A stretch of DNA of 64,000 nt from Bacteroidetes bacterium UBA7674 (GCA_002483105.1 DLHG01000002.1:1-64000), one strand, 5' to 3'. Counted from the stretch's first letter, positions 1-9,764 are shown. Notes: generated by a model from the sequence alone, not told the origin. Numbers and translations are program-made.

Positions 1-504
1 GGAACTGTATATAGTGGCTTTGATGGTGTTGATACCACGAAAAAAAGATTCGCGTTCCTAAAGAAAATGTCGGCTACAGGTAACACTATTTGGGAGCGGT
101 TATACCTCCCTCCCAGCAAAGCCACACCGCAGGTATATGATGTGAGGCGAACCTCTGATGGTGGCTTCGTACTGGCAGGCAGTGATTCTTACTTCCCGTG
201 GATACTAAAAGTAGATAGCAATGGCTGTGAACAAGGAGCGGGTGTATGTAACCCTACAGATGTAGAAGAAACAATCGTTAATAAGACTGCTAAGATAAAA
301 GCATACCCTAATCCCGCCGGTAATGTGCTGTATATAGAAGGTGCAGAAGACAAGGCCTCATATAGGCTACTGAATATTACCGGCAGTGTTATCCGAAAGG
401 GCACATTCCATTCAGGCATCAATCAACTTGACTTGCAAGACCTGGCGACGGGTATGTATATACTGCATACGGGTAGCGACGTGCTGAAGGTGGTGAAAGA
501 ATAA
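1..504 (+). CDS. T9SS type A sorting domain protein, C-terminal part
   Basis: The reading frame is open from base 1, so this is the 3' end of a longer gene. The first in-frame ATG (67) is internal. The visible part ends in a classic type A T9SS sorting domain: KAYPNPAGNVLYIEG, a beta-rich stretch with LLNITGSVIRKG, then LDLQDLATGMYILH and a basic VLKVVKE end. Such domains take proteins through the outer membrane, where they are cleaved and anchored or released. Upstream residues (WILKVDSNGCEQG) resemble the last blades of the beta-propeller-like secreted proteins common in this phylum, but the window does not show enough to name the functional domain. Confidence 0.85.
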   Translation, partial: GTVYSGFDGVDTTKKRFAFLKKMSATGNTIWERLYLPPSKATPQVYDVRRTSDGGFVLAGSDSYFPWILKVDSNGCEQGAGVCNPTDVEETIVNKTAKIKAYPNPAGNVLYIEGAEDKASYRLLNITGSVIRKGTFHSGINQLDLQDLATGMYILHTGSDVLKVVKE

Positions 505-556
505 CTATATAAAACGCGTGCTGACGGCGAAAAGCCGTACAGACGCTACCAAATAA

Positions 557-583
557 AAATGCCCCTCATAAAGAGGGGCATTT
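557..583. terminator. Bidirectional terminator between convergent genes
   Basis: An 11-bp perfect stem (557-567 with 573-583) has a 5-nt loop, GC-rich core GCCCCTC/GAGGGGC, and A/T runs on both flanks. It sits between the T9SS gene ending at 504 and the convergent DUF1501 gene ending at 606, so it can serve both. Confidence 0.85.
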
Positions 584-605
584 ATTATATAAGTATTTAA
601 GCTGC

Positions 606-2180
606 CTAGTCTACAACTACGAGTTGCTTGGTGGCTGCGTGTTCGTTATTTCTTGTGAGCCTGTAGAAGTAATTACCTGCTACTAAGTCCTCACGGTTAA
701 CTGTAACGTTGTGTGTACCGCGCTCGAAGCGTTGGTTGCAAATGGTTTTTACTTTTCTTCCTGCTACATCGAAGAGTTCGAGTGTAACCTGTCCGCCGGT
801 AGTACCAAACGCGATGGTAGTAGTGGTCTTAAACGGATTAGGATAGTTTTGGCCAAGTGTTTCGTCAAGTCCTGAAACTGCTGTTTCCGTACCCACCACA
901 TTCGGAGCGAATACAGGAAGTACCTGGAAGTTCTGGTTCAGTACATTGTTCATTACCTGTTGGTCTACCTGGAACCAGTCTGCGAGTATTGCCGCATATA
1001 TACAGCGGAAATCGTTCTGCATCGGGATGTTTCCGGAAACACCTGTGCTCGGATCAATAATAGGATTCGAACCAATGATTATCGGGTTAACACCAGGTCC
1101 GAATGTCATAACCGGTTGTGCGGTACCGTGGTCAGTACCACCACTACCATTGGAGATGATCCTTCTGCCGAACTCTGACATTGTAGAAGCTGCTACCTGA
1201 TCGGCACAGCCTAATAATGTAAGGTCATTGAAGAAAGCAGATACTGCTTCAGACAATGTATTCAGCAAATTAGCGTGTGCACCAATGGTATGGTCTATTG
1301 CATCCACCTGATCAGCGTGGGTATCAAAGCCACCCATGCTCACTACATATATCGGTGTTTTCAGTCCACCTGCAACAAGGCGTGCAACGATCTTCAGTTG
1401 ATCGGCCAGGTTATTATTAGCAGGATAAGTACCAAGGTTAGCGGCACTAGCTGCTGCATTCTGAATGGCAACAGTATATTGTTGTGTCTGCTGTGCTATA
1501 AAGCGAATGAAAGTAAGCTCATGTCCTGCCGGAGTGTTAGGGGCAGGGGATACAGTATTGTTCACCAGGTTGTAGAAGCTGTCAATATCTGCGATGGCCA
1601 TACCCATGTTCACATTCGGGCCCTGCAGAACGTTGGATACGTTGCTGCCTATCTGTAAAGCCAGCGGGTCAGGCATATCTGCGTTCGGGTAGCCGTTCGG
1701 GAAGCCCGGGAAATCTTCGTTCAGGTATCTTCCTGCCCAACCTGTTTCCAGGTATTCATTGGAGTCAGATGCGGTGAACCATATATCTGTTGCACGGAAG
1801 TGCGACAGGTTAGGATTAGGATAAGAAACACCTTGCACGATGTTCACTTGTCCGTTGTTGAACATATTCTGTAATGCAGACATAGCAGGGTGCATACCTG
1901 TAGCGGCGTAGCCGTTGAGGGGAAGCACCTGTACATCAGGAATCAAAACGTTTGCACGTGTAGCAGAAAGACCTGTGTATTGGTCTAGCGGAATGATGGT
2001 GTTCAAACCATCGTTACCACCTGCCAGTTGTATGATCACCATTACACGGCCGTTGGCTGCTGTCTGCTTAGCCAGCAGTTGCAGCACGGGGCTACTAGCA
2101 TAAGAGCTAATAGGTGTTCCGGCTATTGTTACGGCAAGGCCTGCCGCTGTAGTATTTTTGAGGAAATCTCTGCGTTTCAT
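606..2180 (-). CDS. DUF1501 family protein with Tat signal and T9SS C-terminal domain
   Basis: 524 residues. The N-terminus MKRRDFLKNTTAAGLAV has a twin-arginine motif followed by a hydrophobic stretch, a Tat export signal. The body matches the DUF1501 (sulfatase-like, alkaline-phosphatase-fold) family: VMVIIQLAGGNDGLNTIIP near the start, GGFDTHADQ in the middle, and SEFGRRIISNGSGGTDHGTA near residue 340. From about residue 440 there is a type A T9SS sorting domain (LGQNYPNPFKTTT, LFDVAGRKVKT, LVAGNYFYRL). It is the last gene of a three-gene operon, 22 bp after a DUF1800 gene. DUF1501 and DUF1800 genes are very commonly adjacent in this phylum, but their function is unknown. Tat plus T9SS signals imply folding in the cytoplasm before periplasmic and then surface delivery. 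Confidence 0.9.
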   Translation of the reverse strand: MKRRDFLKNTTAAGLAVTIAGTPISSYASSPVLQLLAKQTAANGRVMVIIQLAGGNDGLNTIIPLDQYTGLSATRANVLIPDVQVLPLNGYAATGMHPAMSALQNMFNNGQVNIVQGVSYPNPNLSHFRATDIWFTASDSNEYLETGWAGRYLNEDFPGFPNGYPNADMPDPLALQIGSNVSNVLQGPNVNMGMAIADIDSFYNLVNNTVSPAPNTPAGHELTFIRFIAQQTQQYTVAIQNAAASAANLGTYPANNNLADQLKIVARLVAGGLKTPIYVVSMGGFDTHADQVDAIDHTIGAHANLLNTLSEAVSAFFNDLTLLGCADQVAASTMSEFGRRIISNGSGGTDHGTAQPVMTFGPGVNPIIIGSNPIIDPSTGVSGNIPMQNDFRCIYAAILADWFQVDQQVMNNVLNQNFQVLPVFAPNVVGTETAVSGLDETLGQNYPNPFKTTTTIAFGTTGGQVTLELFDVAGRKVKTICNQRFERGTHNVTVNREDLVAGNYFYRLTRNNEHAATKQLVVVD

Positions 2181-2202
2181 GTTTGCAGTTTTATTAAATG
2201 GA

Positions 2203-3912
2203 TTAACTTAAATGATGTTCTGCTAAACGTGTCAATTCAATAAGTACCGTTCTGATACGTTGCGATACGATATTGGTATTAGGTACGTTCGGATTGTTCA
2301 CATAGTTGTCCCACGCTGTCGTCCAGTAATAGTTTTGAGTTTGGCCGGACAACAAGATACTCTTTAAATTATCGTGGTGTGGTGACGATATGGGCAATCC
2401 TAACAACATTTTAACATAATAATCTATTAACATATCAGGATCTCCCGCATTTGGGTAAGCCGCTGTATATGCCAGGTGATCTATTCTTATGTTGGCGCTG
2501 GTACCTGCAGTAAATCCGCCATTAAGCATCATGTCTGTAAATGATTGCCTGCGGGGGAGTGTTGTGGAGTTAATCCATATTTCATGATACTCCGGAGTTT
2601 GGTAGAAAGCAGGCCATCCTGCTACGTTAGGCGGTTGCCCAACTGCGAGGTTCATATAGCTGCTGTAGTTGCGGGTAGCGCCCCATATAGAGTAGTATTC
2701 AGAAGTAGTAAGATTGTTCGGAATATTGATATTGAATGTACGGAACGTACCGATGACATAATCGAGCGGTGTGCGAATGAAGCACCCCTGGCTCAGCATG
2801 TCGAAGAAGTGTTCGCTTTTGAAAAGAGCCATCAATACAGGCTTGATCTCAAAATTATTCTGAATGAGCAGATTGGCCATCGGTGTAATTACGTCTGCTT
2901 CCACTGTTGCATCTACTACATAATAAACGAAGTAGCGATACAGCTTGGTGCATATATACCTGGCGGTTTCAAATTTGCTGAACAGCATATTTATCAGCTG
3001 GTCGGTTTCGAGGGCACCATTCATGCCTGATTGACCATTGATAACAGCGTTGTTGTAATAAGAAGAGAAAGTCTTGTTTCCTGTATGGTGCAGGCTCGGG
3101 TCGAAGTAGCTTAACAGCGTACTGTTATTAATGCGCCATCCTGTAAGTACACGAGCTGCCTGTTGTACATCAGGCTCGGTATAGTGTGGCAGGTAATCTT
3201 TACTTACAGTGAACAACTCCTGCAATTCACGAGCATAATTCTCATCAGGAGCGTAGCTTACATTGAGGTAGCCATTCAGGTACACAAGCATAGCAGGGTC
3301 TGTCGTCATTTCCCTTACCAGTGCTTTAAAGTTGCCGAGCGCATGTGCACGCAGCAGCATATAGTGATTGTAAGACTTACGGGCATCACCCACTACGTCG
3401 AACTCTATAGCAAAGTGATTGTGCCAGAAGTACACCATTTTTTCATAGACACTACTGTTGGAGTTGATCATCAGACCGGTCCACCAGGCTTTCAGTGAAT
3501 TTTCCCTTTGGCCATCCACCATCTGGTCTCCATAAGGAGCATTCACCCAGGTCTGACCGGGGAATACGCCCGTGATATCAGGAGCAACATCGTAGTTGTT
3601 TACCGGAGGTAATGGTGGAGGCGGAACAGTATTGAGCAAAGCATTCACAGCAGAGTCCATAGACATAGCTGAAAATGTATTGACATCAGACTGCTTTACA
3701 CCAAAAGTGAGGCGCCTAAGCAAGTGCACCACTTCTGTTTCTGTCCAGGGACCTGTGTATGCAGTAAGCCCTGCAGTAGATTTTGCCAGATTTTTCGGGA
3801 CAAATGGATTAGCATACTTGTTAAATAGCTGATCATTCTTTACCGGTGCGCTGTTCTCTATCCCGGAGTCAATCATTTCCTCCAGGAAGGTGCGGTTTAA
3901 AACTTTACTCAT
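2203..3912 (-). CDS. DUF1800 domain-containing protein (second copy)
   Basis: 569 residues. It has DUF1800 hallmarks: WTETEVVHLLRRLTFGVK near the N-terminus, MVYFWHNHFAIE, NYARELQELFTVSK, VLTGWRINN and PPNVAGWPAFYQTPEY. No signal peptide or membrane segment is visible. The N-terminus (NRTFLEEMIDS) aligns with that of the upstream paralog, where the same place reads like a Tat motif. It lies between a DUF1800 paralog (130 bp upstream) and DUF1501 (22 bp downstream) and is probably cotranscribed with both. DUF1800 has no established biochemical activity. The family call is firm; the role is unknown. Confidence 0.9.
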   Translation of the reverse strand: MSKVLNRTFLEEMIDSGIENSAPVKNDQLFNKYANPFVPKNLAKSTAGLTAYTGPWTETEVVHLLRRLTFGVKQSDVNTFSAMSMDSAVNALLNTVPPPPLPPVNNYDVAPDITGVFPGQTWVNAPYGDQMVDGQRENSLKAWWTGLMINSNSSVYEKMVYFWHNHFAIEFDVVGDARKSYNHYMLLRAHALGNFKALVREMTTDPAMLVYLNGYLNVSYAPDENYARELQELFTVSKDYLPHYTEPDVQQAARVLTGWRINNSTLLSYFDPSLHHTGNKTFSSYYNNAVINGQSGMNGALETDQLINMLFSKFETARYICTKLYRYFVYYVVDATVEADVITPMANLLIQNNFEIKPVLMALFKSEHFFDMLSQGCFIRTPLDYVIGTFRTFNINIPNNLTTSEYYSIWGATRNYSSYMNLAVGQPPNVAGWPAFYQTPEYHEIWINSTTLPRRQSFTDMMLNGGFTAGTSANIRIDHLAYTAAYPNAGDPDMLIDYYVKMLLGLPISSPHHDNLKSILLSGQTQNYYWTTAWDNYVNNPNVPNTNIVSQRIRTVLIELTRLAEHHLS

Positions 3913-4042
3913 GACACGACATTTTTTTTGAGTGTACCTCTTAAAGTTAGCAATAAAAATTAATAAGTTATAATAATGCCAAATTTTTATTTACTAAAAG
4001 TTAGTCGTATTGATTATTTTATTATGTTTATTTGCGCTGTTA

Positions 4043-5752
4043 TTAAGAGAGTTGGTGTTCGCCTAAGCGCATCATAGCTGTGAGCATAGAGCAGATCCTG
4101 CTTTTTACCAGGTTGGTATTAGCCACGTCGGGGTTGCTTTGATAGTTAGCCCAGGCGTTTGTCCAATAGTAGTTTTGAGTTTGGCCTGACAGGAGGTAAC
4201 CCTTCATCAGGTTGTGCTCAGTAGTACCCAGCTCAATACCCAATATCAGTGATGCAACATGATTGATGAGCATATCCGGATCGCCGGCCTGGCTGTATTG
4301 GTTGACGAAAGCGAGAGAGTCGAGCTTGATAGTGCTACCTGTGTTGGCAGTATATCCCTGGTTGACCATCATATCTGTAAATCTCATTCTTGCACTGAGC
4401 GTGAACGAGTTGAGCCACAGCTCGTAGAAAGCAGGCGTTTGGTAGAAAGCCGGCCATCCTGCAACATTTGGCGGATCGCCAAGGTCAACATTTATATTCA
4501 CCATATAGTTCCTCAGGTAGTTCCATGCGAGGAATTGCTCATTGTCGTTGAAACCTGTAGGTAGCGTCAGTTCGAAAGTGCGTGCAGTACCAACTATAAG
4601 ATCAACAGGAGTGCGGATGAAGCAACCACGACTGTCCATATCATAAAAGTGCTGGCTCTTCAACAGTTTTGCCAGTACCGGCTTGATCTCAAAATTGCTT
4701 GCTACAAGTAATTGTGCCAGTGGCTCTATGATGCTTGCCTCAATGTTGCTGTCTATGTTGTAGTAGACGAAATAACGATAGAGCTTGCTGCAGATATACT
4801 TAGCTGTTTCAAACTTGTTGAATAGCATATCAATGAACTGGTAAGCTTCGTTAGCGCCGTTAGCCCCGGTTTGACCAGCTATTACACCATTACCATAGAA
4901 GCTGGAAAACTGCTTATTGCTTGTATCATGTTTAGTAGGGTCGAAGTAGCTGGTAAGCGTACTTGTATTGATCCTCCAGCCTGTGAATACTTTTGCTGCA
5001 GTTTGTACATCAGTCTCTGTATAATGGGGAGCGTACATTTTGCTTACAGTGAACAACTCTTGTATCTCGCGGGCGTAGTTCTCGTCGGGGGCAGTATTGG
5101 TGTTCAGGTAGCCGTTCAGGAATTTCAGCATGGCAGGGCTGGTGGTTACTTCTCTTACCAATGTTTTGAAATTGCCCAGTGCATTGCTGCGCAGTAGTTG
5201 GTGGTAAGTATAGCACATGCGCGCATCTACTACATCAGCATAGCGAACACCGAAATGATTGTGCCAGAAGAACACCATTTTTTCATTGATGCTCAGGTTC
5301 TGGTGCACCATTTTTTCCAGCCACCATACTTTGAGGCTGGCGCGGCGCTTGCCGTTCACGTTGCCATCGCCATAAGGAGCGTTGATCCATGTTTGACCTG
5401 CAGGAACGCCTGTAGGGTCGGTATAAGAAGTAGTATTGTAATTATTAATTGGGGGAGCAGGAGTAGCCGGGATGTTGTTGAGTAGCATTTCCACAGCCTG
5501 GTCCATCGTGAGCGAAGTGAGTGCCTGAACGTCGGCATTCTTAACACCAAACATAGTACGGCGAATAAGGTGGATAGCCTCTGATTCTGTCCACTGGCCA
5601 TTGTAAGTGCTAAGGCCGGCAGTGCTTTTTGCCTGAACATTAGGAAGGGTGTGATTAGCGTATTTTTTGAATACCCTGTCTTCACCGGTTGGTTGTGCGT
5701 CTGCCTCTTGTTGAGCCAGAACCTCTAAGAATTCTCTCCTGTTGGTGCTCAT
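4043..5752 (-). CDS. DUF1800 domain-containing protein (first copy)
   Basis: 569 residues from the ATG at 5752. A GTG at 5776 would extend it by eight residues, but the ATG start (MSTNRREFLEVLAQ) aligns with the start of the paralog at 2203-3912 and follows an A-rich leader, so I prefer it. It carries the DUF1800 motifs WTESEAIHLIRRTMFGVK, FFWHNHFGVR, NYAREIQELFTVSK, GWRINTSTL and PPNVAGWPAFYQTPAF. The two paralogs align almost end to end, so this is a tandem duplication. NRREFLEVL looks like a Tat consensus, but no hydrophobic segment follows. First gene of the DUF1800-DUF1800-DUF1501 operon. Confidence 0.9.
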   Translation of the reverse strand: MSTNRREFLEVLAQQEADAQPTGEDRVFKKYANHTLPNVQAKSTAGLSTYNGQWTESEAIHLIRRTMFGVKNADVQALTSLTMDQAVEMLLNNIPATPAPPINNYNTTSYTDPTGVPAGQTWINAPYGDGNVNGKRRASLKVWWLEKMVHQNLSINEKMVFFWHNHFGVRYADVVDARMCYTYHQLLRSNALGNFKTLVREVTTSPAMLKFLNGYLNTNTAPDENYAREIQELFTVSKMYAPHYTETDVQTAAKVFTGWRINTSTLTSYFDPTKHDTSNKQFSSFYGNGVIAGQTGANGANEAYQFIDMLFNKFETAKYICSKLYRYFVYYNIDSNIEASIIEPLAQLLVASNFEIKPVLAKLLKSQHFYDMDSRGCFIRTPVDLIVGTARTFELTLPTGFNDNEQFLAWNYLRNYMVNINVDLGDPPNVAGWPAFYQTPAFYELWLNSFTLSARMRFTDMMVNQGYTANTGSTIKLDSLAFVNQYSQAGDPDMLINHVASLILGIELGTTEHNLMKGYLLSGQTQNYYWTNAWANYQSNPDVANTNLVKSRICSMLTAMMRLGEHQLS

Positions 5753-5963
5753 GTTTTTTATTTTTTGTTTTGACACTTAAGCATTGCTGCTCACTCACTT
5801 TTTGATAGGGGTAGGTGGTTTGGTTTGTTTTACTCTGATAGGGTCGGTAGGTGTATTGGTTTGTTGATGTAAAAATATGTTGAGCTAATACGTATGAGAG
5901 TTAAGTAGATGCAATTATGTAGTTAATGGGTGGTTAAGGCCACATGTTGAGCCGACCAATCCT

Positions 5964-6053
5964 TGTCATGCTGAGCACCGCGAAGCATCTGTCCACACAG
6001 TCAGGAAATATGAGTGTCTCATGCTGATAGATCCTTCCTTCGTCAGGATGACA
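5964..6053. repeat. Palindromic intergenic repeat bounded by TGTCAT/ATGACA
   Basis: The intergenic stretch 5753-6129 has no gene. Within it, a 90-bp element begins TGTCATGCTGAGC and ends GTCAGGATGACA, imperfect inverted ends, with CGAAG motifs inside both arms. The arm resembles the CTGAGC...CGAAG class of dispersed repeats, and a related arm occurs at 61639-61663. It is probably a small repetitive palindrome or degenerate MITE. The rest of the gap shows nothing I can name. Confidence 0.5.
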
Positions 6054-6129
6054 AAAGACGGGGCATTTTGACAATGCTAGAGTTTACGGCACAATATTTT
6101 TAAGTATTAGAGAAAGCAAAAATGTCTTT

Positions 6130-6966
6130 ATGAAAAAGCTGTTACTAATACTCCTTGCCCCATTGCTGACAATGCAAGCCAGGGCGCAGTCTTGCTGCGA
6201 AAAGGCTTCACCGGATTTTCCGTTACTGGCTATGGCAGGAGACTTTAAGGATGCGCATATGTCCCCGCTGCCCCTCAGTTATTCCCCAAAGGAGTTTAGC
6301 TCAATGATCACTTTTGAGACAGTGGGTGGAAAGCAGGGGTCGGCGTTTTATGTTCCTTCCGATGAGCCGACGGGCAATGTTGTTATCATTTTCCATGAGT
6401 GGTGGGGACTGAATGACTATATAAAGAAAGAAGCCGAACGCTGGCAGGAACTACTTGGTAATGTGGATGTCTATGCTGTTGATATGTATGACGGACAAGT
6501 AGCAACGGACGCAGACCAGGCGAGTAAGCTCTCGAACGCGCTAAGCCAGAAGAGGGGAGAAGAGATAGTAGGCGGACTTATAGCCAAAATAGGTGTGAAC
6601 AAACGCGTGGCAACCCTCGGCTGGTGTATGGGTGGCAGCTGGTCTTTTACCGCGGCAAGGATGCTGGGTGATAAGGCGGCAGGATGTGTGATGTATTATG
6701 GCTTCCCGGAAAAAGATGAGAAGAAAATAGCCACACTGAAAACGGATGTGCTCTATGTGTATGGAACGCAGGATAAGTTTATAAAGAAGGAAGATGTTGA
6801 CCTGTTTGAAAAGCAAGTGTTGGCTACACAAAATAAATTTGAACGCCACGATTACGCTGCAGTGCATGCGTTTGCTAATCCGAGCAACCCTCAGTTTTTG
6901 GCCAAGGAAGCTAAATTGGCGGAAGTGTTGGTGCTGGATTTTTTGAAGAAGAGATTGCAGCAGTAA
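6130..6966 (+). CDS. Dienelactone hydrolase family protein, secreted
   Basis: 278 residues. An N-terminal signal peptide (MKKLLLILLAPLLTMQARAQ) points to the periplasm. The alpha/beta-hydrolase core is of the dienelactone hydrolase (DLH) type: FHEWWGLN near residue 90 (oxyanion region), the nucleophile elbow GWCMGGSW with Cys166, YGTQDKF with Asp215 as likely acid, and AVHAFAN with His246. A cysteine nucleophile is typical of DLH rather than serine esterases. The substrate is unknown; many chromosomal homologues act on ester or lactone compounds unrelated to chlorocatechol breakdown. It is followed by a strong terminator and appears to be monocistronic. Confidence 0.88.
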   Translation: MKKLLLILLAPLLTMQARAQSCCEKASPDFPLLAMAGDFKDAHMSPLPLSYSPKEFSSMITFETVGGKQGSAFYVPSDEPTGNVVIIFHEWWGLNDYIKKEAERWQELLGNVDVYAVDMYDGQVATDADQASKLSNALSQKRGEEIVGGLIAKIGVNKRVATLGWCMGGSWSFTAARMLGDKAAGCVMYYGFPEKDEKKIATLKTDVLYVYGTQDKFIKKEDVDLFEKQVLATQNKFERHDYAAVHAFANPSNPQFLAKEAKLAEVLVLDFLKKRLQQ

Positions 6967-7009
6967 GGAACCCCTCCGCCCTCTAAAGGGGGAACTCTAA
7001 TAATATTTT

Positions 7010-7038
7010 ACGGCGCAGGTGACTGCGCCGTTTTTTTT
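7010..7038 (+). terminator. Rho-independent terminator after the hydrolase
   Basis: An 8-bp perfect stem ACGGCGCA / TGCGCCGT (7010-7017 with 7024-7031) has a 6-nt loop and runs directly into eight T residues. It ends transcription of the gene at 6130-6966. Confidence 0.92.
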
Positions 7039-7112
7039 GCATTTTAGGCAACTAAGGGGATATTATTATGTCTTCCTGAAAATAGTTATGTTTAAGGGAG
7101 TAATTGACATAT

Positions 7113-9521
7113 ATGCGGAAGGTGTTATTTTTTTTAGCGGTGGTGTTATTTCCATTGGTATCGTTTGCTCAACTTACGCAAACGGTAAAAGGCACAGTAG
7201 TAGATAAGGAATCGCATTTGCCACTGGAAGGTGTGGCGGTGTCGGTGACAGATGTGGCAGGTAAGCCGGGAATTGTGACAAATGAGTTGGGCGCGTTTTC
7301 TATCGGGAATATTCCTGTGGGTAAACATTCTATCCGTATCTCGTACTTAGGCTATCAACCTGTGGAGTTGAATGATGTATTGGTGACATCGGGAAGGGAA
7401 GTGGTGTTGACCGTGGAAATGGAAGAAGTGGCGAATAAAATAGCGGAAGTGACCATTAATGCCAAGCGGGAGCACATTAATGATATGGCAATAGTAAGCG
7501 CCAAGACCTTTGATGTAATAGAAACAGAAAGATATGCAGGGAGCCGTGCTGACCCCGCACGTATGGCCTCCAACTTTGCGGGCGTGCAAGGGGCTGACGA
7601 TTCCCGGAATGATATAGTGATACGTGGCAACTCACCGCAGGGTGTACTGTGGCGGTTGGAAGGTGTAGATATTCCTAATCCTAACCACTTTGCCGTGCCG
7701 GGTACCTCGGGCGGGCCGGTTAGTATGCTGAATAGTAAGACGCTGGGCAACAGTGATTTTTTTACAGGGGCTTTCCCGGCGGAGTATGGCAATGCTACGG
7801 GTGGCGCTTTTGATTTGAAGTTGAGAAATGGTAATGCAGACAAAACAGAGATTTCTGCGCAGTTTGGCTTCCTTGGTACGGAACTGGCGGCAGAGGGACC
7901 GATATCTAAAAAGAATGGGTCATCGTTTTTAGTAGCATATCGTTATTCTACATTGAAACTGTTTGAAGGATTGAATATCAAGATAGGGACGAGCTCGGTG
8001 CCGAACTACCAGGATGCGACCTTTAAGCTGAATTTTCCGTTGGGTAAAAAGAAGAAAGGTAACTTGTCCTTCTTTGGTATAGGCGGCCTGAGCAAAATAG
8101 ACCTGATAGTAAGTAACCTTACGGAACAACCCGAAGAACTGTATGGTGAATCGGACAGGGATCAATACTTTTATTCCAATACGGGAGTGATTGGCGGATC
8201 GTTCAGTTACATTATTAATGCCAACACTTATACCAACATTACACTGGCACAGACTGCGAACAAGATCGGATCGCACCATGATAAAGTATTCAGGGGTGCG
8301 GACTTCCAGGTGGATTCTATAAAGAGTATCCTGGATTACACCAACATTACCAGGAGCACAGTAGCACATTGGTATATCAACCGGAAGTTTGGCGCGAAGC
8401 ATACGGTGAAAGCCGGGGTGCTGAATACCTATTATGACCTTGACCTGATAGACAGCAACAGGCAGTATCCGCCGACAAGGCAGAACTGGGAACACCGGAG
8501 CAATTTCAGCGGTGGTACCAACCTGGCGCAAGGGTATATACAATATAAATTCCGCCCGAACGATAAACTGACAGCTACAGCCGGATTACACGGTCAATAC
8601 CTGACACATAATGGCTCGGCGGCCATCGAGCCACGCGCGGGAATGAAGTACAGAATGAACAGTACCAATTCGTTCACGCTGGGATATGGATTGCACAGCC
8701 AGATGCAACAGTTGTATCAATACTTCGCGCACCTGCCGCAGAATACTTCAACGCAGATGCATAATTATGATGTTGGCTTTACCCGAAGCCATCACTTTGT
8801 GGCGGGTTATGACCATCGTTTCGGGAATGTATTGCGGGTGAGTACGGAGGCATACTATCAGTATCTCTTTAATATTCCTGTGGAGACAAGAGCGGGTTCT
8901 TCTTTCTCGGGATTGAACCAGGGAAATTCATTTGTGAGAAGTTTTCCTGATACACTTCAGAATACGGGGACGGGATATAATTATGGGTTGGAACTAACAG
9001 TGGAGAAACAATTCAGCAGGGGATATTATTTTATGCTGACAGGGTCGGTGTTCAATTCGCAGGCGAAGGGTAATGATGGAGTGTATCGTAACACAGATTA
9101 TAACACAGGCTTTGCTACCAATTTCTTAGGCGGATATGAATATAAGCTGAGTAAGAACAGCACCATCATCAGTGGTATAAAGGTTACGTATGCGGGTGGG
9201 CAGTTGTATTCTCCGGCCGATGATGCGGCATCGAATGCTATAGGCGATTATGTGGTGATAGATAGTCTTCGTAATACCTTACAGTTTCCTAATTACTTCC
9301 GTACCGATCTGAAACTGGGTGTGCGGTTGAACAGGAAGAAGGTGACGCATGAAATAGCATTTGACCTGGTGAATGTGTTTGGGACTAAGAACTTACTCAA
9401 CCTGACTTATAGTTCAGACCTTGCGGCGCTGGGTTCTACTGATCCTTATATCAAGCAATACCAGTTGGGTTTTTTGCCGTTGTTTTATTATAAGTTGGAT
9501 TTTGGAGTGGGGAAGAAATAG
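7113..9521 (+). CDS. TonB-dependent receptor with carboxypeptidase regulatory-like domain
   Basis: 802 residues from the ATG at 7113; a TTG nine bases upstream is less likely because the signal peptide MRKVLFFLAVVLFPLVSFAQ begins exactly at the ATG. Domains in order: signal peptide, a CarboxypepD-regulatory-like beta-sandwich (about 22-110, with GTVVDKESHLPLEGVAVSV), a plug domain (about 140-240, with VIRGNSPQGVLWRLEGVDIP and EYGNATGGAFDLKLRNG), then a 22-strand-type beta-barrel ending LDFGVGKK. It imports an unidentified ligand across the outer membrane using TonB/ExbBD energy. There is no adjacent SusD-like gene, so it is not a glycan utilisation locus. It stands alone between terminators. 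Confidence 0.9.
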   Translation: MRKVLFFLAVVLFPLVSFAQLTQTVKGTVVDKESHLPLEGVAVSVTDVAGKPGIVTNELGAFSIGNIPVGKHSIRISYLGYQPVELNDVLVTSGREVVLTVEMEEVANKIAEVTINAKREHINDMAIVSAKTFDVIETERYAGSRADPARMASNFAGVQGADDSRNDIVIRGNSPQGVLWRLEGVDIPNPNHFAVPGTSGGPVSMLNSKTLGNSDFFTGAFPAEYGNATGGAFDLKLRNGNADKTEISAQFGFLGTELAAEGPISKKNGSSFLVAYRYSTLKLFEGLNIKIGTSSVPNYQDATFKLNFPLGKKKKGNLSFFGIGGLSKIDLIVSNLTEQPEELYGESDRDQYFYSNTGVIGGSFSYIINANTYTNITLAQTANKIGSHHDKVFRGADFQVDSIKSILDYTNITRSTVAHWYINRKFGAKHTVKAGVLNTYYDLDLIDSNRQYPPTRQNWEHRSNFSGGTNLAQGYIQYKFRPNDKLTATAGLHGQYLTHNGSAAIEPRAGMKYRMNSTNSFTLGYGLHSQMQQLYQYFAHLPQNTSTQMHNYDVGFTRSHHFVAGYDHRFGNVLRVSTEAYYQYLFNIPVETRAGSSFSGLNQGNSFVRSFPDTLQNTGTGYNYGLELTVEKQFSRGYYFMLTGSVFNSQAKGNDGVYRNTDYNTGFATNFLGGYEYKLSKNSTIISGIKVTYAGGQLYSPADDAASNAIGDYVVIDSLRNTLQFPNYFRTDLKLGVRLNRKKVTHEIAFDLVNVFGTKNLLNLTYSSDLAALGSTDPYIKQYQLGFLPLFYYKLDFGVGKK

Positions 9522-9764
9522 GTTACGTGTTTGCACGAGTAGACCTCCCCGAATGTCAAAACCCGCCTTCGGCTGTTTTGCCATTGTCCCCTCCTAAAAA
9601 CAGGAGGGGAGTTCCTTTGATGTTTTTTGTTAGTTGCGCAAAAAGAATTAATCTTGCAGTATGACGACCACAATGAAGCATAAACATAATTGCTGTTATC
9701 CCTTACATACAAGCGGAGTGGTCATGTTGTGTTTATAAAATAGATAAAATTATTTTTCGATAGC

